From the NCBI RefSeq assembly GCF_008704795.1, contig NZ_CP023690.1, positions 496,001-560,000 of the forward strand: 64,000 nucleotides of DNA. Reading direction: 5' to 3'. The notes under the pieces were generated by a model that ran no database searches, was not told the DNA's origin, and saw nothing but the letters and a program-made list of their open reading frames with translations. Both the position numbers and the translations under genes were made by a program. This document shows positions 1 to 9,112 of this stretch, one piece after another; position 1 is the stretch's first letter, and the number at the start of each line of letters is the position of its first letter. This DNA is from Streptomyces spectabilis (GTDB lineage Bacteria > Actinomycetota > Actinomycetes > Streptomycetales > Streptomycetaceae).

Positions 1-969
1 CCCGGCGCGGATCTGACGGCCGCCCAGCTGGGTGTCGCGCACCGCCCAGCGGCCGATGAAATTCTGCGTGGGGGTGTCGAGCCAGAGCACCTCGTTCAGG
101 GCCTGGCCGACGCTGAGGCGGCCCCCGGAGACGTTCAGGGCGAACCGCTCGTCGGTCAGGAGCAGCCGCAGCGTGTTGCAGATCCAGTTGGCGGTGGGCT
201 GCTGGGCGGCGGCGATGATCGAGATCAGGTCCTGGACGATCTCCTCGTCGGTGAGCCCGGCCGGGTGCTCCAGCATCCGCGAGGTGACGTCGGCGGCGGG
301 CCGCTCGCGCCGCTCCTTGACCAGCTGGTGCACGCGCTCGCCGACCCGCCCGTACGCGGCGACCGGATCGTCGCCCTCGGCGGTGTCGAGGGACATCCGC
401 AGGTCCTCGACGAGGCCCTCGGTGTCGGCGGTGCCCGGCGGCATGCCGACCATGTGCACGGCGGCGCGCATGGCCAGCGGGTGCGTGTAGGCGCTCATCA
501 GCTCGGCGGCGCCGCGGCCGGAGAAGGAGGCGATGAGCTGGTCGGCGATGTGCACGCACTCGCGGCCCAGCTCGAACTGGTCGACGCCCTCCAGGGCTTC
601 GGTGATCACACCGGCGCGCTGCCGGTGCTCCGCGCCTTCGGTGAACAGGACGGACGGCTGGTAGCCGACGAAGGGCATCAGCGGCCAGTCGGCGGGTATC
701 CGGTCCCACTGGTTCCAGCGCCGCGAGTCGCGTGCGAACAGCTCGTCGTGCGCGGTGACGTAGCTGACCTCGGAGTAGCCGAGCACGAGCCAGGCGGGCA
801 CGTCGCCGTCGAGGAGGACGGGGGCGACGGAGCCGTACCGGCCGCGCAGGTCGCGGTAGAGCTCGAAGGGGGTCTGCTGGTACTCCAGGCCGCTGAGGGG
901 CACCGCGTCGCCGTGTGCGGGGCAGCCGGGCGGGGTGCCGGGCGCCGCCGGTCCGGTGGCTTCGGTCAT
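1..969 (-). CDS. cvnE: Conservon cytochrome P450, CYP157-like (3' part cut by window edge)
   Basis: Cytochrome P450 closing a conservon operon; about 323 residues are visible and the heme-binding cysteine region lies beyond the left edge. It starts MTEATGPAAP at an ATG that overlaps the stop of the GTPase gene (ATGA), so translation is probably coupled. The I-helix region reads IIAAAQQPTANWI, without the usual AG-acid-Thr. The K-helix that normally carries ExxR reads NEVLWLDTP, so the arginine is replaced by tryptophan, followed by NFIGRWAVRDT. Loss of ExxR is a known property of the CYP157 family found in Streptomyces conservons. The role is probably an effector or sensor module coupled to the upstream kinase-like protein and GTPase; substrate unknown. 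Family call is firm, function is inference. Confidence 0.9.
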   Translation of the reverse strand, partial: MTEATGPAAPGTPPGCPAHGDAVPLSGLEYQQTPFELYRDLRGRYGSVAPVLLDGDVPAWLVLGYSEVSYVTAHDELFARDSRRWNQWDRIPADWPLMPFVGYQPSVLFTEGAEHRQRAGVITEALEGVDQFELGRECVHIADQLIASFSGRGAAELMSAYTHPLAMRAAVHMVGMPPGTADTEGLVEDLRMSLDTAEGDDPVAAYGRVGERVHQLVKERRERPAADVTSRMLEHPAGLTDEEIVQDLISIIAAAQQPTANWICNTLRLLLTDERFALNVSGGRLSVGQALNEVLWLDTPTQNFIGRWAVRDTQLGGRQIRAG

Positions 970-1586
970 GCTGTCAGTTCCCGTTCCCGTGCCAGGTGGT
1001 GGAGGTGGTCGACGAGGGTGATGAGCACGTCCTTGCCGGAGGAGCGGACCCGGGCGTCGCAGTCGATGAGGGGGACGTGCGCGGGCAGCGCGAGGGCGGT
1101 GCGGATCTCGTCCAAGGAGTGATAGGCGTGCTCGCCGTCGAAGCGGTTCACGGCGACGACGAAGGGCGTGCCGTGGTGTTCGAGCCGGTCGATGGCGTAC
1201 CAGGAGTCGTCCATCCTGCGGGTGTCGACGAGCACCACCGCCCCGAGCGTGCCGGAGAAGAGGCGGTCCCACAGGAACCAGAAGCGCTTCTGGCCCGGCG
1301 CGCCGAACAGATAGAGCACGAGCCGGTCGTTGAGGCTGATGCGGCCGAAGTCGAAGGCCACGGTGGTGGTGGTCTTGGCCGACTCCGTCGGCACGGGGTC
1401 GACATCCTCCCCCGCCCGCGTCATCACCTCCTCGGTGTTGAGCGGGCGGATCTCGCTGACCGAGCGGACCAGGGTCGTCTTGCCGACCCCGAAGCCGCCC
1501 ACCACGACGATCTTCAGGCCGGACTCGGCCGTGTCGCGCAGCGGTGTCCGTGCCTCGGGCGGCAGCTCAGAGGTTGCGGAGCCCAT
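966..1586 (-). CDS. cvnD: Conservon small GTPase-like ATP/GTP-binding protein
   Basis: A 206-residue Ras-like GTPase of the conservon type, acting as a switch between the membrane histidine-kinase-like protein and downstream partners. The Walker A/G1 loop is GGFGVGKTT (about residues 29-37), G3 is FGAPGQKRF and the G4 position reads NRFD rather than NKxD. The C-terminal part (HHLARERELTA) has no lipidation signal. It overlaps the preceding cvnC by 20 bases and the following P450 by 4 bases (ATGA), a tight operon. The ATG start MGSATSELPP gives the usual family length. Confidence 0.93.
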   Translation of the reverse strand: MGSATSELPPEARTPLRDTAESGLKIVVVGGFGVGKTTLVRSVSEIRPLNTEEVMTRAGEDVDPVPTESAKTTTTVAFDFGRISLNDRLVLYLFGAPGQKRFWFLWDRLFSGTLGAVVLVDTRRMDDSWYAIDRLEHHGTPFVVAVNRFDGEHAYHSLDEIRTALALPAHVPLIDCDARVRSSGKDVLITLVDHLHHLARERELTA

Positions 1587-1923
1587 GGAGCACCTCCGTG
1601 AGAAGAGCGGAATCGGGCAGCGCGGCGGACGCCGCCACGCGCGGGTGTCGGGCAGTGATGCGGCCGGTGGCCTGGAGGTCCTCCAGCAGGATGCGGACGA
1701 CCGTGATGGGCAGCGACAGTTCGGCGGCGATCTCGACGACGGCCGTCGGGTGACGGCACAGCTCCAGGATGCGTACGTGCTCCGACTGCTGGCCTGTGGA
1801 CGGCTCGCACTCGGACACGATCAGGGTCACCAGGTCGAAGGCGCCGCCGTCGGCACGGCTGCGACCTCCGGTGATGGTGTACAGACGATCCGGGTCGCCC
1901 ACGTCGACGGGCCGCCGGCTCAT
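1567..1923 (-). CDS. cvnC: Conservon DUF742 protein
   Basis: A 118-residue DUF742 protein, a winged-helix-like partner in conservons. The start MSRRPVDVGDPDR was chosen because its ATG overlaps the stop of cvnB as ATGA and the family usually begins just before the RLYTITGGR motif, which is present. The core IVSECEP ... EHVRILELCRHPTAVVEIAAEL ends in PITVVRILLEDLQATGRI, the expected helix-turn-helix-like segment, with a C-terminal LLTEVLHGLRNL. Membership is clear. A role as adaptor between the roadblock protein and the GTPase is inference from gene order. Confidence 0.93.
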   Translation of the reverse strand: MSRRPVDVGDPDRLYTITGGRSRADGGAFDLVTLIVSECEPSTGQQSEHVRILELCRHPTAVVEIAAELSLPITVVRILLEDLQATGRITARHPRVAASAALPDSALLTEVLHGLRNL

Positions 1924-2339
1924 GACGCGGCGTTCGTGTGGCCCTGGCCGCGCGGCTCGGCGCTCAGGTGCTCCCCGATCTGCGCCACGAGCTGGCTCAT
2001 CTGGTTGCCCACCACGCCGGGGTCGGCGTCCTCGTCGGCGATCACGGCGAGGTGCGCGCCCAGGCCCGCGTCCACGACGAACAGCAGGCCGCCGTGGAAC
2101 TCCGTCATGGAGTGCCGTACGCCGCCCGTGCCGTCCCCGAACTCCATCGACGCGCCCTGGGCGAGCGCCTGCATGCCGGAGCAGATCGCGGAGAGCTGGT
2201 CCGCCTGGTCCAGGGTCAGGCCGGGGCTCCAGCACAGCTTCAGGCCGTCCCGGGAGAGGACGAGGGCGTGCCGGGTGCCGGGGGTGCCGTCGAGCAGGCT
2301 CTCCAGGAGCCAGTTCAGGCTGTTGTCGGTGGTCGTCAT
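1920..2339 (-). CDS. cvnB: Conservon roadblock/LC7 domain protein
   Basis: A 139-residue roadblock/LC7 protein. The fold is expected to dimerise and act as a GTPase-activating or scaffold partner of the CvnD GTPase. The sequence has the typical LNWLLESLLDGTPG start, HALVLSRDGLKL strand, GMQALAQGASMEFG helix and GGLLFVVDAGLGAHLAVIA core. It lies 124 bases after cvnA and is coupled to cvnC by a four-base overlap. The gap before it holds no recognisable gene or hairpin, so it is probably co-transcribed with cvnA. Confidence 0.94.
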   Translation of the reverse strand: MTTTDNSLNWLLESLLDGTPGTRHALVLSRDGLKLCWSPGLTLDQADQLSAICSGMQALAQGASMEFGDGTGGVRHSMTEFHGGLLFVVDAGLGAHLAVIADEDADPGVVGNQMSQLVAQIGEHLSAEPRGQGHTNAAS

Positions 2340-2463
2340 CGTGTGTCGGGGCCGTCACCGGGAGGTGCGAACGCCCGTGCCTCCCTTTCGGTGTGCGGGG
2401 CGGGGGTCGAGGAACGGTCCTCGCGGTCCTGCGGGGCGGGCCGGTCCGCGAGGGGGCGGGCGG

Positions 2464-4269
2464 CTACTCGGCCCGCGGCGGCCGCGGGTTTTCGCCCGTG
2501 TCGGTGGCGGCCCGGCGGGCGCGGTGGAACGCGCCGAACCGGTCCCCGATGCTCTGCGGGGAGCGCTGCCGTTCGTCCTGCGGCGCGCCTTCGGTGCCGG
2601 TCGGCTCGGCGTCGTGGCCGGCCTGCCGTTCAGCGGCGGTGCGCCGTTCGGTCGCGGCGTGCGCGGCGGCCATCGTGCGGCCGGGGCGCCGCACGGGCAG
2701 GCCGCCGGGGGTGGCCTGCGCGGCGCCGGACGCTTCGGGTCCGTCCGCCGTGCCGTCGGCGGTGGCCTGCTCCGGAGGAGTCGGGGCAGCCGGGGCGACC
2801 GGGGACGGCAGGGAACCGGTGCGGCTCGCCTCGATGGCCTCCGGCACGACGGTCTGGTCGGGCTCCGGGGCGGCGGGGGCCTCCACGGCGGGAACCGCCG
2901 CCGTACGGGCGCTGTCCGGCTGGGGCTGCTGTGCGAGGAGCTGCGGGGGCAGCAGGATGACGACGCCGGTGCCGCCGCGCGAGGAGGGGCGGAAGTTCAC
3001 GCTGACGCCGTACTTGACGGCCAGTCGGCCGACGACGGCGAGCCCGAGCCGGGTGCCCTGGAGGAGCGCGAGGTCGGCGGCCTGCCCGGACACCGACTCC
3101 TTGGCGCGGCGCAGCGCCGCCTCGGACATGCGCAGGCCGCTGTCCTCGATCGTGACGACGACGCCGGTGCGCGACTCCTCCACGTAGACGTGGACTTCGT
3201 CGGTGGGCGGCGAGAAGTTCGCGGCGTTGTCCATCAGTTCGGCCAGCAGGTGCATGACGCCTTCGGCGGCGAAGCCGACGACGGCCGCCTTGGTGGAGCT
3301 GTGCAGGCGTACCCGCTGATAGGCGGCGATGCGTCCGACGGCGCCGCGCAGGATGCTCTCCATGACGATCGGCTTGTTCCAGGCGCGGCTGGAGCGGCCG
3401 CCCATCAGGAGCGCGAGCCGGTCGGTCATCAGGCCGAGCTGCGACGTGCTGTGGTCGAGCCTGAGCAGATCGCCGAAGACGTCCTCGCCGTGGCGGTCCT
3501 GCATCTCGCGCAGATCGGCGAGCATGCTCACGGACTTGGCCTGCACCCGGCTCAGCGCCTTCGCGCTCGCGGTCTGGGCGGCGGCGGCGCGCCGCTCGCT
3601 CAGGGCGAGTTCCCGCACGGCGGCCTCGGTCAGGTCGCGCAGGGTGGGGTCGGCGGGCCAGGTCACGCTCGCGAGGGCCCGGTCCACCGAGGCGCCGCCG
3701 CGCAGCGCGGCGACGACCGCCGGGAGGGTCTCACCGGCGAGGAGCCGTACGTCGTCGGTCACCCGGGTCAGGTCACCGGCCGTGTGGTGCTGTGCCGCCG
3801 CCGCGGTGGCGGCACGCCGCTCCGCGTCGGAGAGGACGGTCACGCAGACGTTCAGGAGCTCGCGGTACGCCGGTTCGGCGGGGGGCCGGATCTGGTGCAG
3901 GGCGTCCTGCGGTCCGGCGCCCTCCTGCAGGGCCCGTGCCACGGTCGGCAGGGTCACCTGCGCCATGTGGATCACCTCGGCGCCCCGGGCGCCCAACTGC
4001 GTCTGCGCGCCGGTGAGCTGGCTCTCCAACTGCGCGGCGTGCGCCCGCAGCCGGGCCGCGCCCGCGCGGCCCGTCCAGACGACGACGGCCAGGAGCAGCC
4101 AGCCGACCACGGCCACGGCGGCCACCCAGCCGCGGGCGGCCGACGGCGCGAGCCCCGCCGCCGCGGCTCCCGCCACGGCGGCCGCCCCGAGCAGGAGCAG
4201 CGGCAGCGAGGACGCGGCTCGCGGAGTGCCGGCTATGCCGGACGGACGCCCATCAGCGGACAAAGTCAT
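2464..4269 (-). CDS. cvnA: Conservon membrane histidine-kinase-like sensor
   Basis: Sensor of the conservon, about 601 residues. Two N-terminal membrane segments (roughly residues 18-40 and 48-68) are followed by a long helical, coiled-coil-like region and an HATPase domain with N-box ELMDNAANFSPP, G1 box EDSGLRMS and a GLAVVGRLAVKYG/GGTGVVILLPP end. The H-box-like segment reads LLRLDHSTSQLG. The C-terminal 130 residues are low-complexity Pro/Ala/Glu-rich. The start MTLSADGRPS was preferred over longer in-frame options because GAGGGG lies 8 bases upstream and it puts the membrane segments at the N terminus. It heads the cvnA-E operon. Confidence 0.92.
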   Translation of the reverse strand: MTLSADGRPSGIAGTPRAASSLPLLLLGAAAVAGAAAAGLAPSAARGWVAAVAVVGWLLLAVVVWTGRAGAARLRAHAAQLESQLTGAQTQLGARGAEVIHMAQVTLPTVARALQEGAGPQDALHQIRPPAEPAYRELLNVCVTVLSDAERRAATAAAAQHHTAGDLTRVTDDVRLLAGETLPAVVAALRGGASVDRALASVTWPADPTLRDLTEAAVRELALSERRAAAAQTASAKALSRVQAKSVSMLADLREMQDRHGEDVFGDLLRLDHSTSQLGLMTDRLALLMGGRSSRAWNKPIVMESILRGAVGRIAAYQRVRLHSSTKAAVVGFAAEGVMHLLAELMDNAANFSPPTDEVHVYVEESRTGVVVTIEDSGLRMSEAALRRAKESVSGQAADLALLQGTRLGLAVVGRLAVKYGVSVNFRPSSRGGTGVVILLPPQLLAQQPQPDSARTAAVPAVEAPAAPEPDQTVVPEAIEASRTGSLPSPVAPAAPTPPEQATADGTADGPEASGAAQATPGGLPVRRPGRTMAAAHAATERRTAAERQAGHDAEPTGTEGAPQDERQRSPQSIGDRFGAFHRARRAATDTGENPRPPRAE

Positions 4270-5094
4270 TCCGTGACCCCTCGGTCTCGGCACGGGGATG
4301 CAGGCTGTCGGCCCGCCCTCACATCGGTGCCGTCGCGAAGGAGGCCCGCTTCGGGCCGCGGCCCTCCGACGGCTGCGCATGGTCATGCTAATCGCAAGAT
4401 CGCGTGGTGGTGGCAAGCACCGTGAACCAGAGGCTCCGCATCCCCGCCTTCGTCGTGAAAGAAGCCTTGGATGCCGAGCATGTGCTAGAGGAACCGCTCC
4501 CTCCCTCCGCCGCGCCGCTCACTGCCCACCACGAAGCTGAACGTTTCTGCGGACCGTCAGATACCGCTCCCCCACGCGCCGCAGGCAAACATCCGGTTCA
4601 ACTCCGAACCAGTTAACGATCATTTTAAGCCATATGACACTGACGAACAGAGCCGCCCTGGCGCACCTGCCCTACGGCCGACGCCATCACCGACGAGACC
4701 GGACTCGCCACGGCTGTCATGAGTAGGCGTACTCAGGTGCGCCCCCCTCTCCGCGCGCCATGTTCGCCGCGGGGTGTAGCTCTCTTCCGGGGGCGGCCCC
4801 GATGGTTTGAGCTGGGAGATCGTGGTTGTGGGTGATGGCGGCGTGGCCGGGTCTCTACCGTGCGGGTGGAGGAGGCGACGCTGATGGGCTCGTTGATCGG
4901 GGAGTTGGAGGCGCGGGAGGCAGCGGCCCGGGCCCGGGCGCGGTCGCCGCCGTCCTCGACGAGTGACGGAACCGCCGGGGCCGCACCGTGCCGGGGGCCG
5001 AGCGGGGCGGGCCGCCCACCGACTAGCATCGCCGAGTTCGTGCCACCCACCGGCCCGGGCATCGCGGGACGGCGTACAGGGGAGCTGACACGGC
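4270..5094. other. Intergenic region between conservon and lipoprotein gene
   Basis: This 825-base stretch separates the divergent cvnA and lipoprotein genes and should hold both promoters. No convincing gene is seen. Around 4855-4970 the plus strand reads as a short glutamate/alanine-rich helix (VRVEEATLMGSLIGELEAR) that recalls the N terminus of small actinobacterial coiled-coil proteins, but it breaks off. It may be a gene relic. Confidence 0.4.
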
Positions 5095-5646
5095 ATGAGA
5101 ACGAAGAGCGCAGCGGCGTGGGCGGTAGCGGTGCTGATGCTCGGCGCAGCCGTCGGCGGCTGCGCCGAGCAATCGGACAAGGGACCGTCCGGCAGCAGCG
5201 CGAAGCACACGAAGTCCCACCGCGAACCCGAGGACAAGCCTGATTCACGGGTCGTCGAGGACGACGACGACCACACCGTCCTCGAACTGTCCGACGGCCG
5301 GCAGGTGTCCCTCCGCTTCACTCGCCGCGGCCTGGAGGCACAGCATCGCCACGCCTCTGACGACGTCTGGTCCGCCCGGAAGACGGTCTATGAGACCGGC
5401 ACCAAACCGTGCCACGGCATCAGGGCAAAGGCGTACCGGGACACCGTGTGGCTCGCGGCCGGCTTCGGCGCGTACTGCAGGGACGGCGAAGAACCGCAAG
5501 AGGTGATCGCGGCCGTCGCCACCGGGGACCTCTCTTCCTGGACCACCGACCCGACCAAAAACACCATCGCCTGGCCGAAGGCCCGCATCCGCGACGGTGG
5601 CGCCCGAGTGGCCCCGCCGAGCAGTTCAGTCGATCATGATTGGTAG
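5095..5646 (+). CDS. Putative secreted lipoprotein, hypothetical
   Basis: A 183-residue protein I do not recognise. The N terminus is a lipoprotein signal: positive MRTKS, a hydrophobic segment and a lipobox LGAAVGGC with the cysteine at about residue 23, so it is probably anchored outside the membrane. An acidic, lysine-rich linker follows (residues 25-62), then a compact domain with two further cysteines (ETGTKPCHGIR and FGAYCRDGEE), likely a disulfide. GGGGAG lies 10 bases before the ATG. It ends 9 bases before the next gene, so the two may be co-transcribed. Confidence 0.75.
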   Translation: MRTKSAAAWAVAVLMLGAAVGGCAEQSDKGPSGSSAKHTKSHREPEDKPDSRVVEDDDDHTVLELSDGRQVSLRFTRRGLEAQHRHASDDVWSARKTVYETGTKPCHGIRAKAYRDTVWLAAGFGAYCRDGEEPQEVIAAVATGDLSSWTTDPTKNTIAWPKARIRDGGARVAPPSSSVDHDW

Positions 5647-5655
5647 CCTCCCCCG

Positions 5656-6102
5656 ATGACTGCGACGTTCAACGACTCCGTGCGCGCCCGGCTGCGCGCT
5701 CCCCTCATCTGGTACGTCGGCACCGTGTTCGCCGATGGAGCACCGCAGGTCAGTCCGATGTGGGTGGACCTGGTGGGCGAGAACGAGCTGATGTTCAACA
5801 CCTCGGTGGGCAGGGTGAAGGAGGAGAACCTGCGCCGCGACCCCCGTGTCTACCTCTCGCACGCGGATGCCGCCGATCCCTTCGACCGCGTGCAGATCAG
5901 CGGCGTGGTGGACCGCTTCGTCGAGGGCGACGAGGCACACGGCCTCATGGACCGCCTCGCCCACAAGTACCTGGGCAGCGAGCGCTTCGAGTGGCTCATG
6001 CCCGGGGAGCAGCGGGTCGCGGTGATCGTGCGCCCCACCAAGGTCCGGCACATCGTCGGGGTGGAGCGCTTCCGTCCCGGTGGTCCGGTCCCGGCTTCCT
6101 GA
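5656..6102 (+). CDS. Pyridoxamine-5'-phosphate-oxidase-like (PPOX/FDOR) flavin- or F420-binding protein
   Basis: A 148-residue split-barrel protein of the PPOX family, which binds FMN or F420 and often reduces small substrates or protects against oxidative stress. Recognisable parts are WYVGTVFADGAPQVSPMWVD near the N terminus, the NELMFNTSVGRVKEENLRRDPRVYLSH core and VDRFVEG...AHKYLG in the C-terminal half. The length is normal for a single-domain member. The cofactor cannot be decided from sequence by eye. It follows the lipoprotein gene closely on the same strand. Confidence 0.85.
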   Translation: MTATFNDSVRARLRAPLIWYVGTVFADGAPQVSPMWVDLVGENELMFNTSVGRVKEENLRRDPRVYLSHADAADPFDRVQISGVVDRFVEGDEAHGLMDRLAHKYLGSERFEWLMPGEQRVAVIVRPTKVRHIVGVERFRPGGPVPAS

Positions 6103-6135
6103 CCGGGGCCCGTGTCGCGCGCCGTCGGGCCCGTG

Positions 6136-6894
6136 TCAGCGGGAGGGGGCGATTCCCCAGGCCGCGGCACGGGCGGCGGCGGCCGCGCGGTTGGGGAGGT
6201 CCAGCTTGGCCAGGATGTGCTCGATGTGGGTGCCCACGGTGCGCGGCGTGATGTGGAGCCGCTCGGCGATCTCGCGGTTGGTGCCGCCCGTGGTCAGTTC
6301 GGCGAGGACCTGGAGCTCGCGGGGCGAGAGTCCCCCGGGCCGCGCGGCGGCCGCGGGGGCCCGCTCGGGCGGCGGGTCCGCCTGGCGGGCGACGGCCGCG
6401 GCGAGGGACTCGGTGAGCAGGGTGACCACGGCGCGCGCCGGGTCGGGCGCGCGCCGCGGCCGACGGGTGCTGACGTTCAGCATGCCGACGTACCGGCCGT
6501 CGGCGGCGAACAGGCACTGGGCGACGCCGTCCTCGATGCCGAGGGGGGACAGTACGTCCTGGAAGCCGGGGGACGCGGCCAGGAGCTGCCCGGGGACGTC
6601 CCTGAGCCAGAGGCCGCCCCGCTCCGGACTGCGGAGCACGGGAAACACCGGGTCGCGGTGGAGGCGGTTCTCGATGTAGGCCGTGGCGTCGTCCGGGTAG
6701 CTCCCGGCCAGGGTGGTGTGGCGCCGCAGCAGCGGATCCCACCTGGTCAGCGAGGCGTGGTCGTACTCCATCACCTCTGACAGCGCGCTCAGGACCGGGC
6801 CGAGGCCGCTCGCGCCGTTCGCAGCGCTCCTGGCGGCCTCGCGGACGTGGACCGCCGCGTCCAGGATGTCCGCCGTGCTCCGCTGCGCTGCCAT
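6136..6894 (-). CDS. LuxR-type transcriptional regulator with GAF-like sensor
   Basis: A 252-residue regulator. The N-terminal two thirds look like a GAF-type sensor (SEVMEYDHASLTRWDP...FAADGRYVGMLNVSTRRP) and the C-terminal 65 residues are a LuxR helix-turn-helix: LSPRELQVLAELTTGG, NREIAERLHITPRTVGTHIE, HILAKLDLPNRAAAAARA. The start MAAQRSTADIL gives a normal N terminus; the longer frame runs back into the upstream gene. It lies 31 bases after the amidohydrolase on the same strand, so it likely regulates or is co-transcribed with it. Confidence 0.88.
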   Translation of the reverse strand: MAAQRSTADILDAAVHVREAARSAANGASGLGPVLSALSEVMEYDHASLTRWDPLLRRHTTLAGSYPDDATAYIENRLHRDPVFPVLRSPERGGLWLRDVPGQLLAASPGFQDVLSPLGIEDGVAQCLFAADGRYVGMLNVSTRRPRRAPDPARAVVTLLTESLAAAVARQADPPPERAPAAAARPGGLSPRELQVLAELTTGGTNREIAERLHITPRTVGTHIEHILAKLDLPNRAAAAARAAAWGIAPSR

Positions 6895-6925
6895 CCCCCA
6901 AGGATGATCATGTGCCTGGAATACG

Positions 6926-8629
6926 TCAAACGCGCAGGGTGTCGTGCACGACCCGCCCGTCCACGACGGTGAGGACGACCGGCATCGCGGGGATGTCGTG
7001 GGGGTCGGCGGTGAGCAGATCCCCGTCGAGCACGCACAGGTCGGCGACCTTGCCCGGCTCCAGGGACCCCTTCCAGTCGTCGGCGAAGTCCTGCCAGGCC
7101 GCGTTGATCGTGTACGTACGGATCGCGTCGGCCAGGCCGATGCGCTGCTCGGGGCCGCTGACCCGGCCCGCGGCCTTCGATTCGCGCAGCACCATGGTGG
7201 CGACGCCCTGGCGCCAGTCCGGGTGCGTGACGGGGGCGTCCGACCCGCTCGCGACGCGCACACCGGCGTCGATGGCGTCGCGGTAGGGCCACGCGTAGGC
7301 GGCTCGCTCGGCGCCGACGAAGTCCTCCTCCATGTCGGCGACGGTCCACTTGATGGTGGGGTTCATGTTGACGCCGAAGTCGTGCGCGGCGAGCACCTTC
7401 ATGCTGTGGGCGGTGAGGAAGTCGCCGTGGATGACGTAGTGGCGGGCGTCGGACCGAGGGTGTTCGGCCATGGCGGCGGCGAAGGCGTCCGCGACGGTGT
7501 CGCAGGCCCGGTCGCCGGTGACGTGGATGCCCAGCTGGTGCCCGGCGACGTGGGCGTGGCGGATGATGGCGTCGATCTCGGCGGTCCGCTCGGTGTCGGT
7601 GGCGCCGCTGACGCACAGGGAGCCGCAGCCGCCGCCGACGTAAGGCTCGTGCATCCAGGACGTCTTGTTCGGGACGACGCCGTCGGCGAAGACCTTGACT
7701 CCGTGGATCGCGAGGCGGCGCGGGTCGGCGTCGCCCACCTCGCCGATGGCGGTGAGGGTGCGGGCGAACTCCTCGGCGGTGCTCGCCATCCCGGTGGGCA
7801 GCAGCAGGACGCCGACGCGGGCGGTCAGTTCGCCGTCGGCCAGCAGCTGCCGGTAGACGTCGAGGGTCTGGGCGCCGAGCGCGCCGCGCATGATGCCGTC
7901 GCCGCCGGGGCCGAGCCCCGGTTCGGTGTAGCTGGTGATGCCGATCTCGGCGAGGGTGGCGAGGGTGGACCGGATCGCGTCGGTCCGCTCCTGGCGGCTG
8001 AGCGGCGGAAGGGCGTTCTGGATCAGGGCCTGGGCGCCCTCGTGGAGCAGCCCTGTCGGCTCTCCGTCCGCGCCCGTGACGATGGCTCCGCCGGGCGGGG
8101 CGACGGTGTCCCGGTCGATCCCGATGAGTTCGAGGGCCTTGGAGTTGACCCAGGTGGCGTGGCCGGAGAAGGAGTACAGGACGACGGGGTGGTCGGGGCT
8201 CACGGCGTCGAGGTCGTGCCGTGAGGGCGTCCGCGAGGGGGCGGCGACGCACTCGTCGAGGTAGCCGGGGTCCCAGCCGTGTCCGGTGATCCACTGCCCG
8301 GCGGGGGTGCGTCCGACGGCCTCTCGTACCGCTTCGGCGGCGTCCGCGAGGGAGGACACGGCGGGGTGGCCGAGGTCGAGGGAGAGCGGCGGCGTCGCCA
8401 TGCCGAAGGCGCATCCGTGCAGATGGGAATCGTTGATTCCGGGAAGCAGCGTCGCCCCTCGCAGGTCGACGACGCGGGTGTCGGGTCCGATGAGCGGCGC
8501 GACGTCGTCCCGTCCGCCGACGGCGCTGATGACCCCGCCGGTCACTGCCAGGGCCGAGGCGATGGAGAACTCCGCATCGACCGTGACCACCTGGCCGTCG
8601 AGAAACACCAGGTCCGCATACGTGTCCAC
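6926..8629 (-). CDS. Amidohydrolase family 3 (YtcJ-like) metal-dependent hydrolase
   Basis: A 567-residue metallo-amidohydrolase; the family hydrolyses amide, imide or carbamate bonds and the substrate here is unknown. The metal-binding HLH motif is in INDSHLHGC (about residue 75), a histidine lies in GIHVTGDRA, another in HYVIHGDFL, and the catalytic aspartate is in ASGSDAPVTHP. The N-terminal beta-sandwich (LVFLDGQVVTVDAEF) and C-terminal strands (GKVADLCVLDGDLL) fit the family. The start is GTG (VDTYADLVFL) with AAAGGA 6 bases upstream; the longer ATG frame adds an arginine-rich stretch unlike the family. Probably an operon with the luxR gene. Confidence 0.92.
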   Translation of the reverse strand: MDTYADLVFLDGQVVTVDAEFSIASALAVTGGVISAVGGRDDVAPLIGPDTRVVDLRGATLLPGINDSHLHGCAFGMATPPLSLDLGHPAVSSLADAAEAVREAVGRTPAGQWITGHGWDPGYLDECVAAPSRTPSRHDLDAVSPDHPVVLYSFSGHATWVNSKALELIGIDRDTVAPPGGAIVTGADGEPTGLLHEGAQALIQNALPPLSRQERTDAIRSTLATLAEIGITSYTEPGLGPGGDGIMRGALGAQTLDVYRQLLADGELTARVGVLLLPTGMASTAEEFARTLTAIGEVGDADPRRLAIHGVKVFADGVVPNKTSWMHEPYVGGGCGSLCVSGATDTERTAEIDAIIRHAHVAGHQLGIHVTGDRACDTVADAFAAAMAEHPRSDARHYVIHGDFLTAHSMKVLAAHDFGVNMNPTIKWTVADMEEDFVGAERAAYAWPYRDAIDAGVRVASGSDAPVTHPDWRQGVATMVLRESKAAGRVSGPEQRIGLADAIRTYTINAAWQDFADDWKGSLEPGKVADLCVLDGDLLTADPHDIPAMPVVLTVVDGRVVHDTLRV

Positions 8630-9112
8630 AGAGGGTCCTTTCGAGTACCGGGCGCGCTGCGAGCGCCCGCGAACGATCTCCTGAGGACTATGGCCGCGCC
8701 GCCGTCCCCCGCACATCGGTCATCCAACCGATACGCGCTCTCCCGCGCGGGAACGTCCGGTCGGACGGCGGGCCTGGGGTCGGGCGGGAGCTGCCGGAGT
8801 GCGGGGGTACGCGGCGCGGCGCGGCCGGATCGAAGCGGTCCGGGCTTGGGGCGGGGCGGCCGCTGCGCAGATCGAGGGCCTGCCCCTGGACGGAGCTCGC
8901 CGTACTGGATTCCGGCGGCCTTACGAGCTCAAGTGCGCTCCCGAGCGAGCGCGGCGGGCTCTTTGAGGTGTACGGCGGGGAGGCGTACGGCGGGACCGCT
9001 CGGGCCCCGGCCCGCTACGCGTGTCCAGGGCTCGCGCTCCCCCGTGCGCGGCGGCCGCACGGTGCGTGTTCACCGAGCGACCGGCCGATGCCCTCCGAGC
9101 GGCCGGCCTGTG
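8630..9112. other. Intergenic region, no gene seen
   Basis: About 480 bases between the amidohydrolase start and the lsr2 stop. Short frames here lack coding character and ribosome binding sites. It must hold the amidohydrolase promoter. No hairpin, tRNA or repeat was recognised. Confidence 0.5.

Noticed and set aside
1330..4425. Long plus-strand open frame of about 1031 codons opposite the conservon
   Set aside because: It is a mirror frame of cvnA-cvnD, arginine/glycine-rich with no family motif; the minus-strand genes have clear domains and tight overlaps.
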